A DNA stretch of 55,936 bases. Source: Astrothelium macrocarpum (taxonomy: Eukaryota > Ascomycota > Dothideomycetes > Trypetheliales > Trypetheliaceae). The notes beneath the pieces were generated by a model. It did not search any database and had not been told where the DNA came from. It saw nothing but the letters and a program-made list of their open reading frames with translations. The stretch is from positions 1-55,936 of the forward strand of contig JAGEMR010000171.1 of the NCBI GenBank assembly GCA_021030915.1. The letters run 5' to 3'. A program made the translations under genes and the position numbers. Positions within the stretch are counted from its first letter, which is position 1, and every line of letters begins with the position of its first letter. Of the stretch, positions 44,774 to 55,085 are shown one piece after another.

Positions 44774-46369
44774 ATGCAAGACCTCTCTGTTCCCACTTCA
44801 AAGTATCGAACTTCGTGCGATCAATGCCTCAAATCGAAGGTCAGATGCACCCGAACTAAGCCTGTGTGCTCGAGGTGCAGGCACAGTGGACACTATTGTG
44901 TGTACAGCCCACTTAGAAGGCTTGGTCGGCCCCCAAAGAACTCCTCACATAGGACGGAAAATCCAGATCTTTTTGATCAACAGGACATATCTCAGGTCCA
45001 AAATATCGGCCTTCAATTACTGGAGCATCAGTGTTACAACGACGAAAAGAAAGGAAGACAGCGAAAAGCTGCTGCAACAAAGTCTATATCCAGTTGCTTG
45101 TCAACGGAGAGTTTGTCTGAAGTGCAGGACACGTTTACCAGTATCAAGGATACGGATCAGGTTTATCCCCTGGATATGTTCAGGCCTTCCAATCACGGAG
45201 CTATTCAATATGGAATAGACGATATTTCGACCAGACTGGCGGAGTCTCCCGATTTTCATATGTTGGAATTCGACCTCAACGACGACGAGCTTCTTGGCTT
45301 CGGCTTTTCGAACATCGACTTCAATCCTGAACAGGATCGAGAGTACAATACACCGGAGCTAGTGTTGCCCTCGTGTTCTTCTGATTCGACAGTGGATACT
45401 GGATCATCGCCCCCAAAAACATTATCCCAGTATCCGCCTCTCCCGCCGCCCCGTAGGGAATGTCTTGTGTCGTCTCGGCCGCAACAGTCTGCTGGCCCAG
45501 CTCCTGTGATACCAGAAAAAGCTTCATCTCCTGTCAACTCGAGCCAAACCAACACAGCTAAGAGCATTTGCAGCTACGTGCCAGTGCAGAGTTCCTCTAA
45601 GAAACATGTGACCTTTTCAACAGATGATACAAAAGGACAGCTTCCCTTTGACAGGCAAAGTCATCTGGTTTGCCTGGCGAACTCAGGACGAGACATCAAC
45701 GCTTCCTCCACCACTCACATGTCAATGACGCTTCCATCCTCCTCGCGCGACGGTCGATGCAGCAGCCAATGCTTTGCTATTCTATCAGACCAACTTGCTC
45801 GTTTAAATGGCTGCAGTCTAGGTGGCTCGACATTCTCCTTGGAAATACTACTAAGTTTAGATAGGCAAGTTCATCAGCAAGTTGACAAAGCACTGAGCTG
45901 TACAGAGTGTCTGGAAAAAACGAAGAGACGTTCATCACTCATGATGGTCATCATGGTCCTAGAAAACCTCCTTGTCTTGTTCGAGCGAGGCGCACTTGCC
46001 ACAACAAATGGGGACACCCTCAAAGACACAACTCTTCCCAAAGTGAACAATAAAGGGGCCACAGACATACATATCCAGAATGGGCCCCGAGCAAATACCA
46101 GTCGGCACATACATCGCAACCAAGCTGCGACATTGTCATCTCCGTCGCTCCAGTCTCAGAATTCTTTATTAGCCAACGAAATTGATGGACACGGAAATCC
46201 AAGAACCATGTTTGTACAACGCCTCTTGCAACATCATTTGGACAAAATGTTGTACACTGTTTCGGACCTGCAAATCACCATTGGCACCGGCTCGAAGGAT
46301 GTCAATCAGAGAACCGCTCAGGCCATGCTCTTGGATATGACTCACCGCATACGATATCTCCAGCAATAG
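44774..46369 (+). CDS. Zn2Cys6 transcription factor, AflR-like
   Basis: A single 531-residue frame from the ATG at 44774. The binuclear zinc cluster is complete, CDQCLKSKVRCTRTKPVC then SRCRHSGHYC (six Cys at 15, 18, 25, 32, 35 and 42), followed by a basic linker RRLGRPPKN typical of AflR-type regulators. The middle is Ser/Pro-rich with an acidic patch (FDLNDDELLGFGFSNIDF) that could activate transcription. The C-terminal third has the helical region seen in AflR-family proteins (LDRQVHQQVDKALSC, then MVIMVLENLLVLFERG), ending MTHRIRYLQQ. Family members switch on local secondary-metabolite genes in the nucleus. The nearest possible targets are the dehydrogenase just downstream and the oxidase and reductase at 51.5-55.1 kb. 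Confidence 0.88.
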   Translation: MQDLSVPTSKYRTSCDQCLKSKVRCTRTKPVCSRCRHSGHYCVYSPLRRLGRPPKNSSHRTENPDLFDQQDISQVQNIGLQLLEHQCYNDEKKGRQRKAAATKSISSCLSTESLSEVQDTFTSIKDTDQVYPLDMFRPSNHGAIQYGIDDISTRLAESPDFHMLEFDLNDDELLGFGFSNIDFNPEQDREYNTPELVLPSCSSDSTVDTGSSPPKTLSQYPPLPPPRRECLVSSRPQQSAGPAPVIPEKASSPVNSSQTNTAKSICSYVPVQSSSKKHVTFSTDDTKGQLPFDRQSHLVCLANSGRDINASSTTHMSMTLPSSSRDGRCSSQCFAILSDQLARLNGCSLGGSTFSLEILLSLDRQVHQQVDKALSCTECLEKTKRRSSLMMVIMVLENLLVLFERGALATTNGDTLKDTTLPKVNNKGATDIHIQNGPRANTSRHIHRNQAATLSSPSLQSQNSLLANEIDGHGNPRTMFVQRLLQHHLDKMLYTVSDLQITIGTGSKDVNQRTAQAMLLDMTHRIRYLQQ

Positions 46370-46829
46370 AGAAATTGGAAATGGTAGACATTGGCGTTTG
46401 GTTTCACTTTGGAAATAGAGGCATGAATTTTTCCTATCACAGGACTTTATTTGTGTGCATTAGGTGGCTCCTCATATTCAAGGTGATTTCATGTAGCGTT
46501 CCATCTCGATCAAAACTTTCGACCAAATGCACGCTCATTTCTTCGCACATGTTTTTTGCAATCATCACACAGTCAACAACACATTTTGCCAACGAAGGAC
46601 TGCAATTCATTGCGGGTCATTTCCTGATAAGCTTCTATGCTCATCTATTTTTTGAGCGTTCAGCGAGCGATAGAAACCTGACGTTAACGTCCATAGATCA
46701 ACATTGCTCTACCCTGAGTTTCTTCTGGCCGGCCAACAGTCAACAGTAATCAGCTTTTGAACCAATATCCTTTAAATTGTTCATTGGAAAAAAGCACGTT
46801 TTGTTTTCGGAACGTCAGCCTGCTTTATC
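46370..46829. other. Intergenic between convergent genes
   Basis: 3' regions of the regulator and the dehydrogenase. An open frame at 46375-46749 has no start context or motif and is not called. Confidence 0.5.
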
Positions 46830-47845
46830 TCAGAAAACCAATCTCACCTTGAGCTTGTCACCTTTTATAATGTCTTCTTTTTTACCCAGCAGCTCTGGTA
46901 GGTCCCAGGTACAGTTTATATAACGCCCAGCCAGCCAGTCACGCTTCTCTGACGTAAGATAGACTAGAGAGTCGGCGCTTAGTTCTGCAGTGTCGACAAA
47001 TACTACGACACAAAACATGTTAGAGTCCGTAGACTTTTGAGCAAGTTTTGACTCACCAGGCTTCAAGACTTCAGGTAAACCTTCTACCCCTCCGACAATA
47101 TCCGTCGGGATATTGCCAGGATGAATCGAAAACGCCAACACCCCTTGATCTGCGTACTCCGCACAAATAAACTCTGTGAATCGCAGAACTGCCAGTTTGG
47201 ATGGCTGGTATGCGCTCAAGCCCGGATTGAGAATGTGAGCTCCGACACTGCTAACAGTGATAATGGTCTTGTCGCCTTTCTCAAGCATCAATGGCAAAAA
47301 CGCTCGCGTGATGAGGTATGGCCCACGGAGATTTGCGTTCCAGCAGTTCCACCATTCCTCGGGATCACTGTCGATGATCTTACCCCGGGACAAGACACCG
47401 GCATTGTTGACGATAATATCGAGACGTCCGAAGGATTTGCGCACATCTGCTGCGGCGCTCTCTACGCTGTCGATACTGGTAATGTCCAACTTGAGCGGTA
47501 GGATTTGCGGCACAGGCTTCTGCAGAGCTGTAGTAGCATTTTGCATCGCCTGCTCGGTACCTGAAAGGTCTGATCGTGCGCCAATGGCAATATACGACGC
47601 GCCAGCTTTTGCGAAAGCCGCAGCCATTGCACGTCCTAGACCTTTCGATGCACCGGAAATGAAGACTGCTTTGCCACTGAGATTGGCTTTTGATGAATCG
47701 ATAGCAGCGTACGTGTCACTGTGGACTATAGACGTAACGTCATAATCACCTGGTAGAACATGTCAGATTGTCAAATTGTTTCCAGCATAAGCAAGTACTT
47801 GCCTGGTCCTTCGAGTGGATTGGGTGTTCCTCTTGGTGGAGGCAT
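46830..47845 (-). CDS. Short-chain dehydrogenase/reductase (SDR)
   Basis: Three exons on the minus strand: 47845-47803, 47749-47057 and 47002-46830; 302 residues. Classical SDR elements are all present: NAD(P)-binding SGASKGLG (46-53), NNAG (129-132), the catalytic Ser in TVSSVGA (181/182) and YQPSK (Tyr195, Lys199). An N-terminal extension of about 40 residues (MPPPRGTPNPLEGPGDYD) precedes the fold. Intron 1 has a GC donor (CAG|GCAAGT) and a CAG acceptor, the second GC-AG intron in the window. Oxidises or reduces an alcohol/ketone with NAD(P); substrate unknown. Convergent with the AflR-like gene, so it is a candidate member of the same pathway. Confidence 0.9.
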
Positions 47846-49757
47846 TACGTCGAATAGTTCGAAGTCCGCTTTGATGGAAACAATCAGACGTGAGCAGAAT
47901 CAGTTGATCTTTGAGGATGACACGAAACATCTTAATGCCTTCTCGTATTTATAGGCCGGTCAGAAAAGTAGCTTTGTAAAAATTGGAGATCCGGAGCAGA
48001 ACGTAAAATGCGGTTAACTTGTCCTTTAGCGCCGGCGTTTACAGCGGAGACTTTCATGACCCGCGGATCAGCCCTATCGTTGCCTTCTGTAGCACTTGAC
48101 TTTGTAATATCCATGTGGTTGCTCCAGTTTAGTGATCAGTAAAGCCCATCATATCTACTCGTACGCGTCAAAGTTTTCGAGCCATCGAGTGGGTCCAAGT
48201 AGTCCAACAATAGCCAGCCATCAACAAATTCCTTAAGTGACTTCGCTTTCGATTGCTAAAATGTCCATCGTGCGCTTGCTTATGCGGCTGATATTACATG
48301 GACGTTGTTCTTCGCTATTCAGCGGAGGATACTTAATGATCTCAGGCTCGATGGAAGTTCTTCCGGAGGCTATCAAAATTCTGCTTCGGCTGCCCATTCA
48401 ACTCTATGCCGGTCGCAAAACTGGCGGAGAGCAGCAGCCTACACAATACAGCATTGGAAATGCTTTCGATCATATTCTTCAGTGCGAAATAAATCTTTCT
48501 TCTGTTGACTTTAATTATTCCACGATTTCCCGTAGCAGAGTGTGTGCTTTGTGAAGCGTTAAACTACTTTCCAAAAGACCGCTAAAAATGTGAGGATCTT
48601 TCAAGCGCATAGTATCTTTGAAAATTGTATTAGACAGCCCGTCCAATATATGGGTACATGCATTCCGTTGTGGGATGCGTTGGTAAATTCTCTTGGACGA
48701 GGCGTCACTTCAGGTTCTGTGAAAAGGGAAAGCCACAGCAGTCGCCTTCACCATAGACCGGATTCCGATGAGCACTGGCTCTGAGCGCTATGCATTGTGT
48801 CTTGAGCCTCATGAGAATTTGGTCAGAACTGCATCGTCATGCAGGGATTTCGGAGCAAAAGGTTATTCTATCAGGTATTATGAACGATGGCTGAGTACCG
48901 AACGGTGTAGCAGTCGATCCAGACCCCCTGTGCTAACCCCGATTGAGCAAGCCATAATTTAGCGCCGACCGAGGCCGTGGGCCACGTAATCGTTTCCCAG
49001 TCATACCAATTTTATCCAGTTCACTGACTTCTCAAAATTCAATTGGAGTACGGCCGAAATATCCTTCGGACAGCTGTTGAAGGAATAGGCTGCTGTGGTA
49101 CGAAGTGGTGGCCGGTCAAGGCTGGAGTTGCACGCTACGTTTCCCCGGCGTCTTGGTAGTCTTTGTTTTTGAGCTCTGAGCATCGCAAACCAAAGATGAG
49201 GATAGGAACAGCAACAGAATCTTTCACTGGGTGGACTGCTCTATTGAATCTTCTGGGATCTCTTTTACTCTCTGACATAGGCGGAAGAAATCCGGGCCGG
49301 GCCTAATCGTTCCTGACAGATATCACATGGGTAGGGTGCATGCCAAGCTGCTAAATATCTTGACATAGAATTGCCGCCCTCCTGCAAACTCTTGGCAAAG
49401 AGGGTCTGGATACCTTTAGGAACGTGTTTGCCCTGGCATCTGTGCTGCATGTCATGGTCTGGCATGCGCAACGAACCCTAAATCCTCAGCTCTAGCTCAA
49501 CCTCCCATGTCCACCAAATGACCATCCTCACCAATAGCACCGCGATGTCGTGTCATGTTTTAAAACGTATAGCTGCTACACCTTGTTTTTTGCAAATCTC
49601 CAATAGTGTATGCATATTCGTAAGGGAAGGTAAAGGAAACAGATAAAATTGACTGATACCATGGTTCTCCATCAGATACAAAGTATAAAATGCTACAGAT
49701 TCAGTCTTGAAATATTGAAAAGGCCAAGCCATCTTTTCTATCAAATTTCGTTCAAAC
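47846..49757. other. Long intergenic stretch, no gene seen
   Basis: About 1.9 kb with only short frames below 110 codons and no recognisable domain or spliced model. Holds the promoters of the divergent dehydrogenase and Nep1-like genes. Confidence 0.45.
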
Positions 49758-50536
49758 ATGCCTTTCGCTTCTCTTCGCCGGGCTTGTGCCTGGCTTTCTC
49801 TTGCTTCGTCTCTCGTTAGCGGAGCACCACTTGACCGACGTGACACTATTGACAGTGATGCCGTTGTTGGCTTTCCCCAAACTGTTCCCAACAACCTTAC
49901 AGGAACCTTATATTTGAAGTACAAGCCATATCTTTATGTGGTCAATGGTTGTGTGCCCTTTCCCGCTGTTGATGCTGAAGGCAACGTGAGGTTCGTACCT
50001 GAATTGTTTTTATTGCTCGATTTTACCGGTTGTTAACGAATTCTTTTAGTGGTGGTCTTGCGCCCACCGGCGACTCAGACGGAGACTGCTCCAGCAGCAC
50101 CGGCCAAGTCTATGCTCGTGCAGGCACCTACAACGGCGACTACGCCATCATGTATTCCTGGTTCATGCCCAAAGACGAGCCATCAGATGGAATCGGTCAT
50201 CGCTACGACTGGGAGAACATTGTTGTGTGGCTTGAGAACCCCGATGCATCTACACCCACGCTCCTTGGAGTTGCGGCCTCTGCGCATGGGAACTATCAGG
50301 ATAATACCAGTCCAGCTTTGAGCGGAACCAGTCCATTGATCAGTTACTACAGCACCTGGCCACTTGATCATCAACTTGGATTCACCTCTACGGTAGGCGG
50401 GCAGCAGCCTCTCATAGCGTGGGAGTCTTTGACGGCAGCGGCTCAGGAGACCCTAAACACTTTCGATTTTGGAAGTGCCATTGTTCCTTTCACGGATGCC
50501 GATTTCCAGAGTTACTTGGCTGAGGCGGCATTGTGA
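49758..50536 (+). CDS. Nep1-like protein (NLP, NPP1 family), secreted
   Basis: Two exons, 49758-49990 and 50050-50536, joined across a 59-nt intron (GTTCGT donor); 239 residues. A signal peptide covers about the first 23 residues, with a dibasic site a little after. The body has the NPP1 fold markers: two cysteines, GQVYARAGTY, YAIMYSWFMPKD, and the heptapeptide at 127-133, which reads GHRYDWE where most members have GHRHDWE. Two Cys residues place it in type 1. Many NLPs bind plant sphingolipids and damage dicot membranes; others are non-cytolytic and the His-to-Tyr change lies in the functional motif, so activity is uncertain. It suggests a fungus that lives on or in plants or an inherited plant-associated gene. 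Confidence 0.92.
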
Positions 50537-51134
50537 TTGCACGCTTCGGGGAGACCGGCAGCCCATCTATAATATCTTATGAGAAATCAGGGTTGACTGG
50601 ATATGCAACGGTCTGTGATTGACCGCACAATTTTGCTTTTCTTCATTGCGTATTCTTAGCTACATATTTATTGAGTAGAGAAATTAGGAATTTCGCCTTC
50701 GCTCAAGACAAACATTAGTAATGGATGATGAAGTTCTGCCTTGATAATGTGAAGGAAGCTTAGTTTTGTCTATTTTGACAGCCAAGGATCAGCCACTTAA
50801 ATTGATATAATTGAAATCCACCAAGATTTGGGAATCTCACCATTCCCCATTTTGTGTAGATGCAGGGCTAATGGATGCCGAATCTCACTTTAGTCCACGT
50901 CACGTTCATGTACACCAGTCGCAATGACTATACATTTTGCCAGAGATATTAGTCTTTCTTTCCAACAGCGATTCATGGATTTCGCAAGCTACGCACACTT
51001 AAATTGCTTAAAAGTGCGCGCCAAAAGAAAGTCAGAAGGATAATGTTAGGTGAGTTCGTGAGAGCTGGCTTATTGCGACAATGTGCTCTTGATGTTGTTA
51101 AAATAATCAGTTTCAAAATCATGCCATTCATCAT
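50537..51134. other. Intergenic, no gene seen
   Basis: 3' region of the Nep1-like gene and sequence before the tRNA. No credible frame. Confidence 0.5.
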
Positions 51135-51224
51135 CGGGCTTTGATCTAGTTGGCTATGGTGTCCGGCTGTAATTGATAATTTACCTAAACCGGAATGTCC
51201 CCGGTTCGATCCCGGGAAGCCCGA
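51135..51224 (+). tRNA. tRNA-Tyr (anticodon GTA) with a 16-nt intron
   Basis: A complete cloverleaf can be drawn: acceptor CGGGCTT/AAGCCCG (7 perfect pairs) with discriminator A, a 3-bp D stem around TAGTTGGCTAT, anticodon stem TCCGG/CCGGA, a 5-nt variable loop, and T arm CCCGG-TTCGATC-CCGGG. The anticodon loop is CTGTAA-A with the 16-nt intron inserted after position 37, the canonical site. GTA reads Tyr codons, and the C1-G72 pair is the eukaryotic tRNA-Tyr identity element. Internal A box (TGATCTAGTTGG) and B box (GGTTCGATCCC) fit Pol III promoters. Confidence 0.9.
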
Positions 51225-51233
51225 AAAATATGA

Positions 51234-51250
51234 TTTTTTTTTTTTTTTTT
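51234..51250 (+). terminator. Pol III T-run terminator of tRNA-Tyr
   Basis: Seventeen consecutive T residues start 10 bases after the tRNA, an unusually long but standard Pol III stop. Confidence 0.85.
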
Positions 51251-51527
51251 CCTTCGCCATCTCACAACTTTCATCTTTAGTGTGCATCAAGAGCTGCTCC
51301 AGCGTGTTACGACTCTTCGATCTCTGTAGAATACTTATGAAAATGCGGTATCTTTGATGGGCTTCACGAGATAGTAGTGGCCGAAAACCACATTTTCAAG
51401 TTTTGACTTGCGACAGTCAGCTCTAATTTACGTAAGGCACGGTCTTTAGTTTGACTAGGTATCCTCATTCCATCGTCTCTCGCTAGTCTGGTCATGTAAC
51501 GCAGTATTTCGAACCAAGATCACTACT
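51251..51527. promoter_or_regulatory. Upstream region of the FAD oxidase gene
   Basis: Just under 300 bp between the tRNA terminator and the oxidase start. No coding frame; presumed promoter. Confidence 0.4.
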
Positions 51528-53286
51528 ATGTTTCAACCATCTTCCGGGGTGACAATAGCCTTAATTATTATCATCTCTATCTTTGCTATCCGTTTTCTAC
51601 TCAATCTCCGGACTGCCGAGAACCCCAACCAGGTTGATCTTACGAGTAGATTGACAGAAACTGCTTTACTGCTGTGTACGAGTCTCGCGTCGAGACTACC
51701 TGACGATGTTATCTTACTACGGGATACACAAGCCTTCAATCAGTCTGTAAATTCTCATTGGGCGCAACAAGAATGCGAAACGATTCCAGCATGTATTATC
51801 CGGCCTTGCACCACTCAGCAACTGTGCACAGCCGTCACTATTCTCAAGCGTAAGCACGACGAGCAAAGCAAATCTACTAAGAAGATAGAGAGTGCCGAGG
51901 GACTATTTGCTATTCGCAGTGGTGGTCATTCTCCGGTTGATGGTGCTGCCACTATTAGCAACGGTGTTTTAATTGACCTCAGCCTCTTTTGTGAGGCGAC
52001 TCTGTCTGAAGATCGCTCGACTATAGTCATTGGGACTGGCGCTCGGTGGATGGATGTTTCCAAGGTTCTGGACAAGAAAGGTCTGGCCGTTCTTGGAGGC
52101 CGGAACTCTGCTGTGGGAGTGGGCGGTTTGGTTTTGGGAGGTATGTTGATGTTTTTCGTCCTGATGTTTACAAAATTCCTGAATAAATCAATTTTCATCA
52201 CTTCTTCGACGACTCTTTCGCTCCAGGGCTGATGAAGAGATACAAACAGGTGGCCTCTCTTTCTTTTCTCCCCAATTTGGCCTAGTTTGCTCCAATATCA
52301 TTAGCTACGAAGTCGTACTTGCCTCCGGTTCTATCATTACAGCCTCCGCTTCGAACAGCTCTGATCTATGGCGCGCCCTCAAGGGCGGCTCTAACAACTT
52401 CGGCATCGTTACGCGCTTCACAGCTCGTAGCTTCCCTTCGACTAACATTTGGGCCGGATTCCTCTTTATGTCCTCCTCTCAAGCGGCAAAGGTGCTTGCA
52501 GCGTTCCACGACTTCGTCAAAAGAACTTATTCGAATGATTCCAGCATTGGGTACGATAACCACGCCGCCGGACCCATGGCCTGCTTTACCTACCTCCAAA
52601 ATCTTGGGGTTCAGGCCGTTTCTGTGCACCTCGCTCATACTATGCCCGATAGCAACGAGAAGAGATGGCCTGCTTGCTGGAAATCCTCTTCATTTTCATC
52701 CCTCTGGCGTCTCTGGAGTACATGCAAGATTCGAACTCTGACCAGCGCAACCGATGAGAACGTTACACTGAATCCCTCAGGTCACCGCCAACACTTCGCT
52801 ACCACGACCGTTAAGAATGACCCCGCCACGCTTGCCGCTGCACATGCCGCTCACTGCGATGCTATCGCCTCTCTTCGGCATATTCGCATTAAGGGCATGT
52901 CTTGGACACTTGTTCTGCAGCCGCTCCTCCCAATATGGGCCCGCAAAGGCGACCCTAATCCGCTTGGACTGGGCGATGGCACCGACGAGCCTCTCGTGAT
53001 TGTGAGCTTTACGATCAATTGGATTGAACGCCGGGATGATGAGTATATCCAGGCAACAGCACGTGCTGTTATAGAGCAGATTGATTCTGCAGCTGCGACA
53101 AACAAAATGGACTATCGGTACCGTTACTTAAACTACTGTGCGGCGTGGCAGAAGCCCTTTGAAGGTTACGGCGAGGACAATTTGAGGTTCTTGTGGGAGG
53201 TGAGCGAGAAGTACGATCCAGAAGGTTTATTTCAGAGGAGTTGTGTAGGTGGGTTCAAATTGGGTATGGTGGATGGTAGGGTTTGA
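51528..53286 (+). CDS. FAD-linked oxidase, berberine-bridge/6-hydroxynicotine oxidase type, membrane anchored
   Basis: Two exons, 51528-52140 and 52250-53286; 549 residues. The N-terminus has an uncleaved-looking hydrophobic helix (VTIALIIIISIFAIRFLL, 8-25) in place of a clean signal peptide. The FAD domain (PP-loop) carries the covalent-FAD His in IRSGGHSPVDG (His134), then GRNSAVGVGGLVLGG, GGLSFFSPQFG after the intron, and GGSNNFGIVTRF. The BBE C-terminal motif YLNYCAAWQ is near the end. No second Cys linkage to FAD is evident, so single covalent attachment is likely. The intron is 109 nt, about twice the local norm. Such oxidases tailor secondary metabolites by two-electron oxidation with O2; it probably belongs with the downstream reductase. 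Confidence 0.9.
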
Positions 53287-54047
53287 CGACAGTAGGATTT
53301 GACGACAGAAGGCAATTTATGTGCCGTATGTCTTCAGTGGTGCAATGACTTTTGTTCATGCGGTTTGAAGCCTTTGGTAATCCCGAAGCACGTTCATTAG
53401 TGGTACTCGCTTCTCATGCACTTGAAGTCGGAGCTTGCTATGATATAAGTTCTGGTCATTCAAGCTCACCTGTCCAAACTCTTTGGATTATTGAAAATCT
53501 ATAGTTCTTATTCAGTTTTTAGTTTTGTTCGCAATGCTGAGAAATAGTCTTCAAGTGACTTTCCCTTTTCATCTTTCCTCAACAGCGGCGACAGTTTTCG
53601 ATTACTCGAAAAAGGGGGAGCAACACTAGACTGCATATGGAGTTTCAAGCCACAGGCTAAACATCGGCTCAGCCCCAATTTAGTCTCTTCAGCCACTCTT
53701 GTCACTGCTCCTCCATTGTTAATGATGCTGACATTGCTGCTTAGTAGAACACATAATTCGCTTGACGATGCATACGTTTCATTCGCAATTACTAAGATCC
53801 AGAAAACCAAGTACTGACGGAATTAATCCTGGACACCGGCCACCATGTGACGACTCTTACGGCCTTAAGCCAAAGTCAAGATGCTTAACTCCGTACCAAA
53901 GACTAAATCGGCCACTGAAGTTGATCTCCTCTCTGACCTTGCTGATCTTGTGCCAGTACCTTCTACTCTCGAATACATTGCCTACTCAGCCATTTATACC
54001 TTTTCATCACGGGGAAGCTTATTATTACCCTCCATCAAGCACCTGCC
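53287..54047. other. Intergenic, no gene seen
   Basis: Between the oxidase and the reductase, both on the plus strand. Short frames only. Confidence 0.45.
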
Positions 54048-55085
54048 ATGGATGAGAGGCATCAAGCAGCCATCCTTCCTCAGAAAGGAGGTCCATTATC
54101 TATTGCCGACCGCAATACGCCCGAACCGGGTCCTGATGAGGTTCTCATCGAAGTCAAGGCTGTTGCTCTGAACCCGGTTGACTATTACCAGCGTGATTTT
54201 GGCATGCCCCCGGTACCCAGCTATCCTGCTGTCGTTGGATCCGATGTGGCAGGCCTAATTGCCAAGGTGGGCTCCAACGTTTCCGATGCCCCTCCACTAG
54301 GGTCCCGAGCCATTGCGTTTGCCTCATCTTTCTATCAGGATGGTTCCCCAGACCACGGCGCCTTCCAGAAATATACTTTGGCTCGGTCAGAAGGTGTTAT
54401 TGCGCTTCCAGACGCTCTCTCCTTCGAAGAGGGTGCCACCTTTCCCTTGGCAGTCCTGACCGCATTGTCAGGTTGGACTACAATGGGAATTTCACTCGAT
54501 ACCAAGTACACACCTCAAGACAAGGAGGCAGTCCTGATCTGGGGCGGCGCCAGCAGCGTGGGTACCATGACCATTCAATCCGCCAAGTCAATGGGCTTCA
54601 CCGTCTATACAACGGCCAGCCCAAGACACCATGACTACCTCAAGAAACTCGGAGCAGACGCTGTCTTCGACTACAAAGCGAGCGAGGTCGTGTCACAAAT
54701 TATAGACAGAGCGAGAAAGGATGGAGTCATCCTACGAACTGCAAATTGTGTTGTCGAGGAATCCCTACAGCCCACATTAGATGTGCTCAAAGCCACAAAG
54801 GGCAATTCGGGCGCCAAGGTGGCCCACACCCCCGTTCTACCCCCGGACGCTCCAACTGTCGAAGGAGTGGAGGTCAAGTTTAATTTCCCACCTATGGATC
54901 CAGCCGCGAGAAACGAGCACATTAACAAGTGTTTCCATGGCTGGTTGCAGAATGGTCTAAAATCGGGTACAATCGTTCCTAGCCCACGAGCTCAGGTTGA
55001 GTCCGGGGGTCTAGAGGGTTTGAATAAGGCGCTAGATAAGTTGAAGGCAGGCGTCAGCGGAACCAAGATTGTAGTCCCAGTCTGA
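54048..55085 (+). CDS. Medium-chain dehydrogenase/reductase (zinc-less quinone or enoyl reductase type)
   Basis: A single 345-residue frame from the ATG at 54048. The GroES-like N-terminal domain has PGPDEVLIEVKAVALNPVDY and VVGSDVAGLIAKVG. The nucleotide-binding domain has the AXXGXXG-type loop VLIWGGASSVGTMTIQ near 165-180 and LKKLGADAVFDY. The usual catalytic-zinc Cys is absent: NPVDYY replaces the C-G-S-D block, as in the quinone-reductase and trans-enoyl-reductase branches. The C-terminus ends GTKIVVPV. It uses NADPH to reduce a conjugated C=C or quinone. Relatives occur as stand-alone genes and as trans-acting enoyl reductases of polyketide clusters, so a tailoring role with the upstream oxidase is possible. 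Confidence 0.9.
   Translation: MDERHQAAILPQKGGPLSIADRNTPEPGPDEVLIEVKAVALNPVDYYQRDFGMPPVPSYPAVVGSDVAGLIAKVGSNVSDAPPLGSRAIAFASSFYQDGSPDHGAFQKYTLARSEGVIALPDALSFEEGATFPLAVLTALSGWTTMGISLDTKYTPQDKEAVLIWGGASSVGTMTIQSAKSMGFTVYTTASPRHHDYLKKLGADAVFDYKASEVVSQIIDRARKDGVILRTANCVVEESLQPTLDVLKATKGNSGAKVAHTPVLPPDAPTVEGVEVKFNFPPMDPAARNEHINKCFHGWLQNGLKSGTIVPSPRAQVESGGLEGLNKALDKLKAGVSGTKIVVPV

Noticed and set aside
46375..46749. A 124-codon plus-strand frame just after the regulator
   Set aside because: No domain or start context; most likely 3' untranslated sequence.
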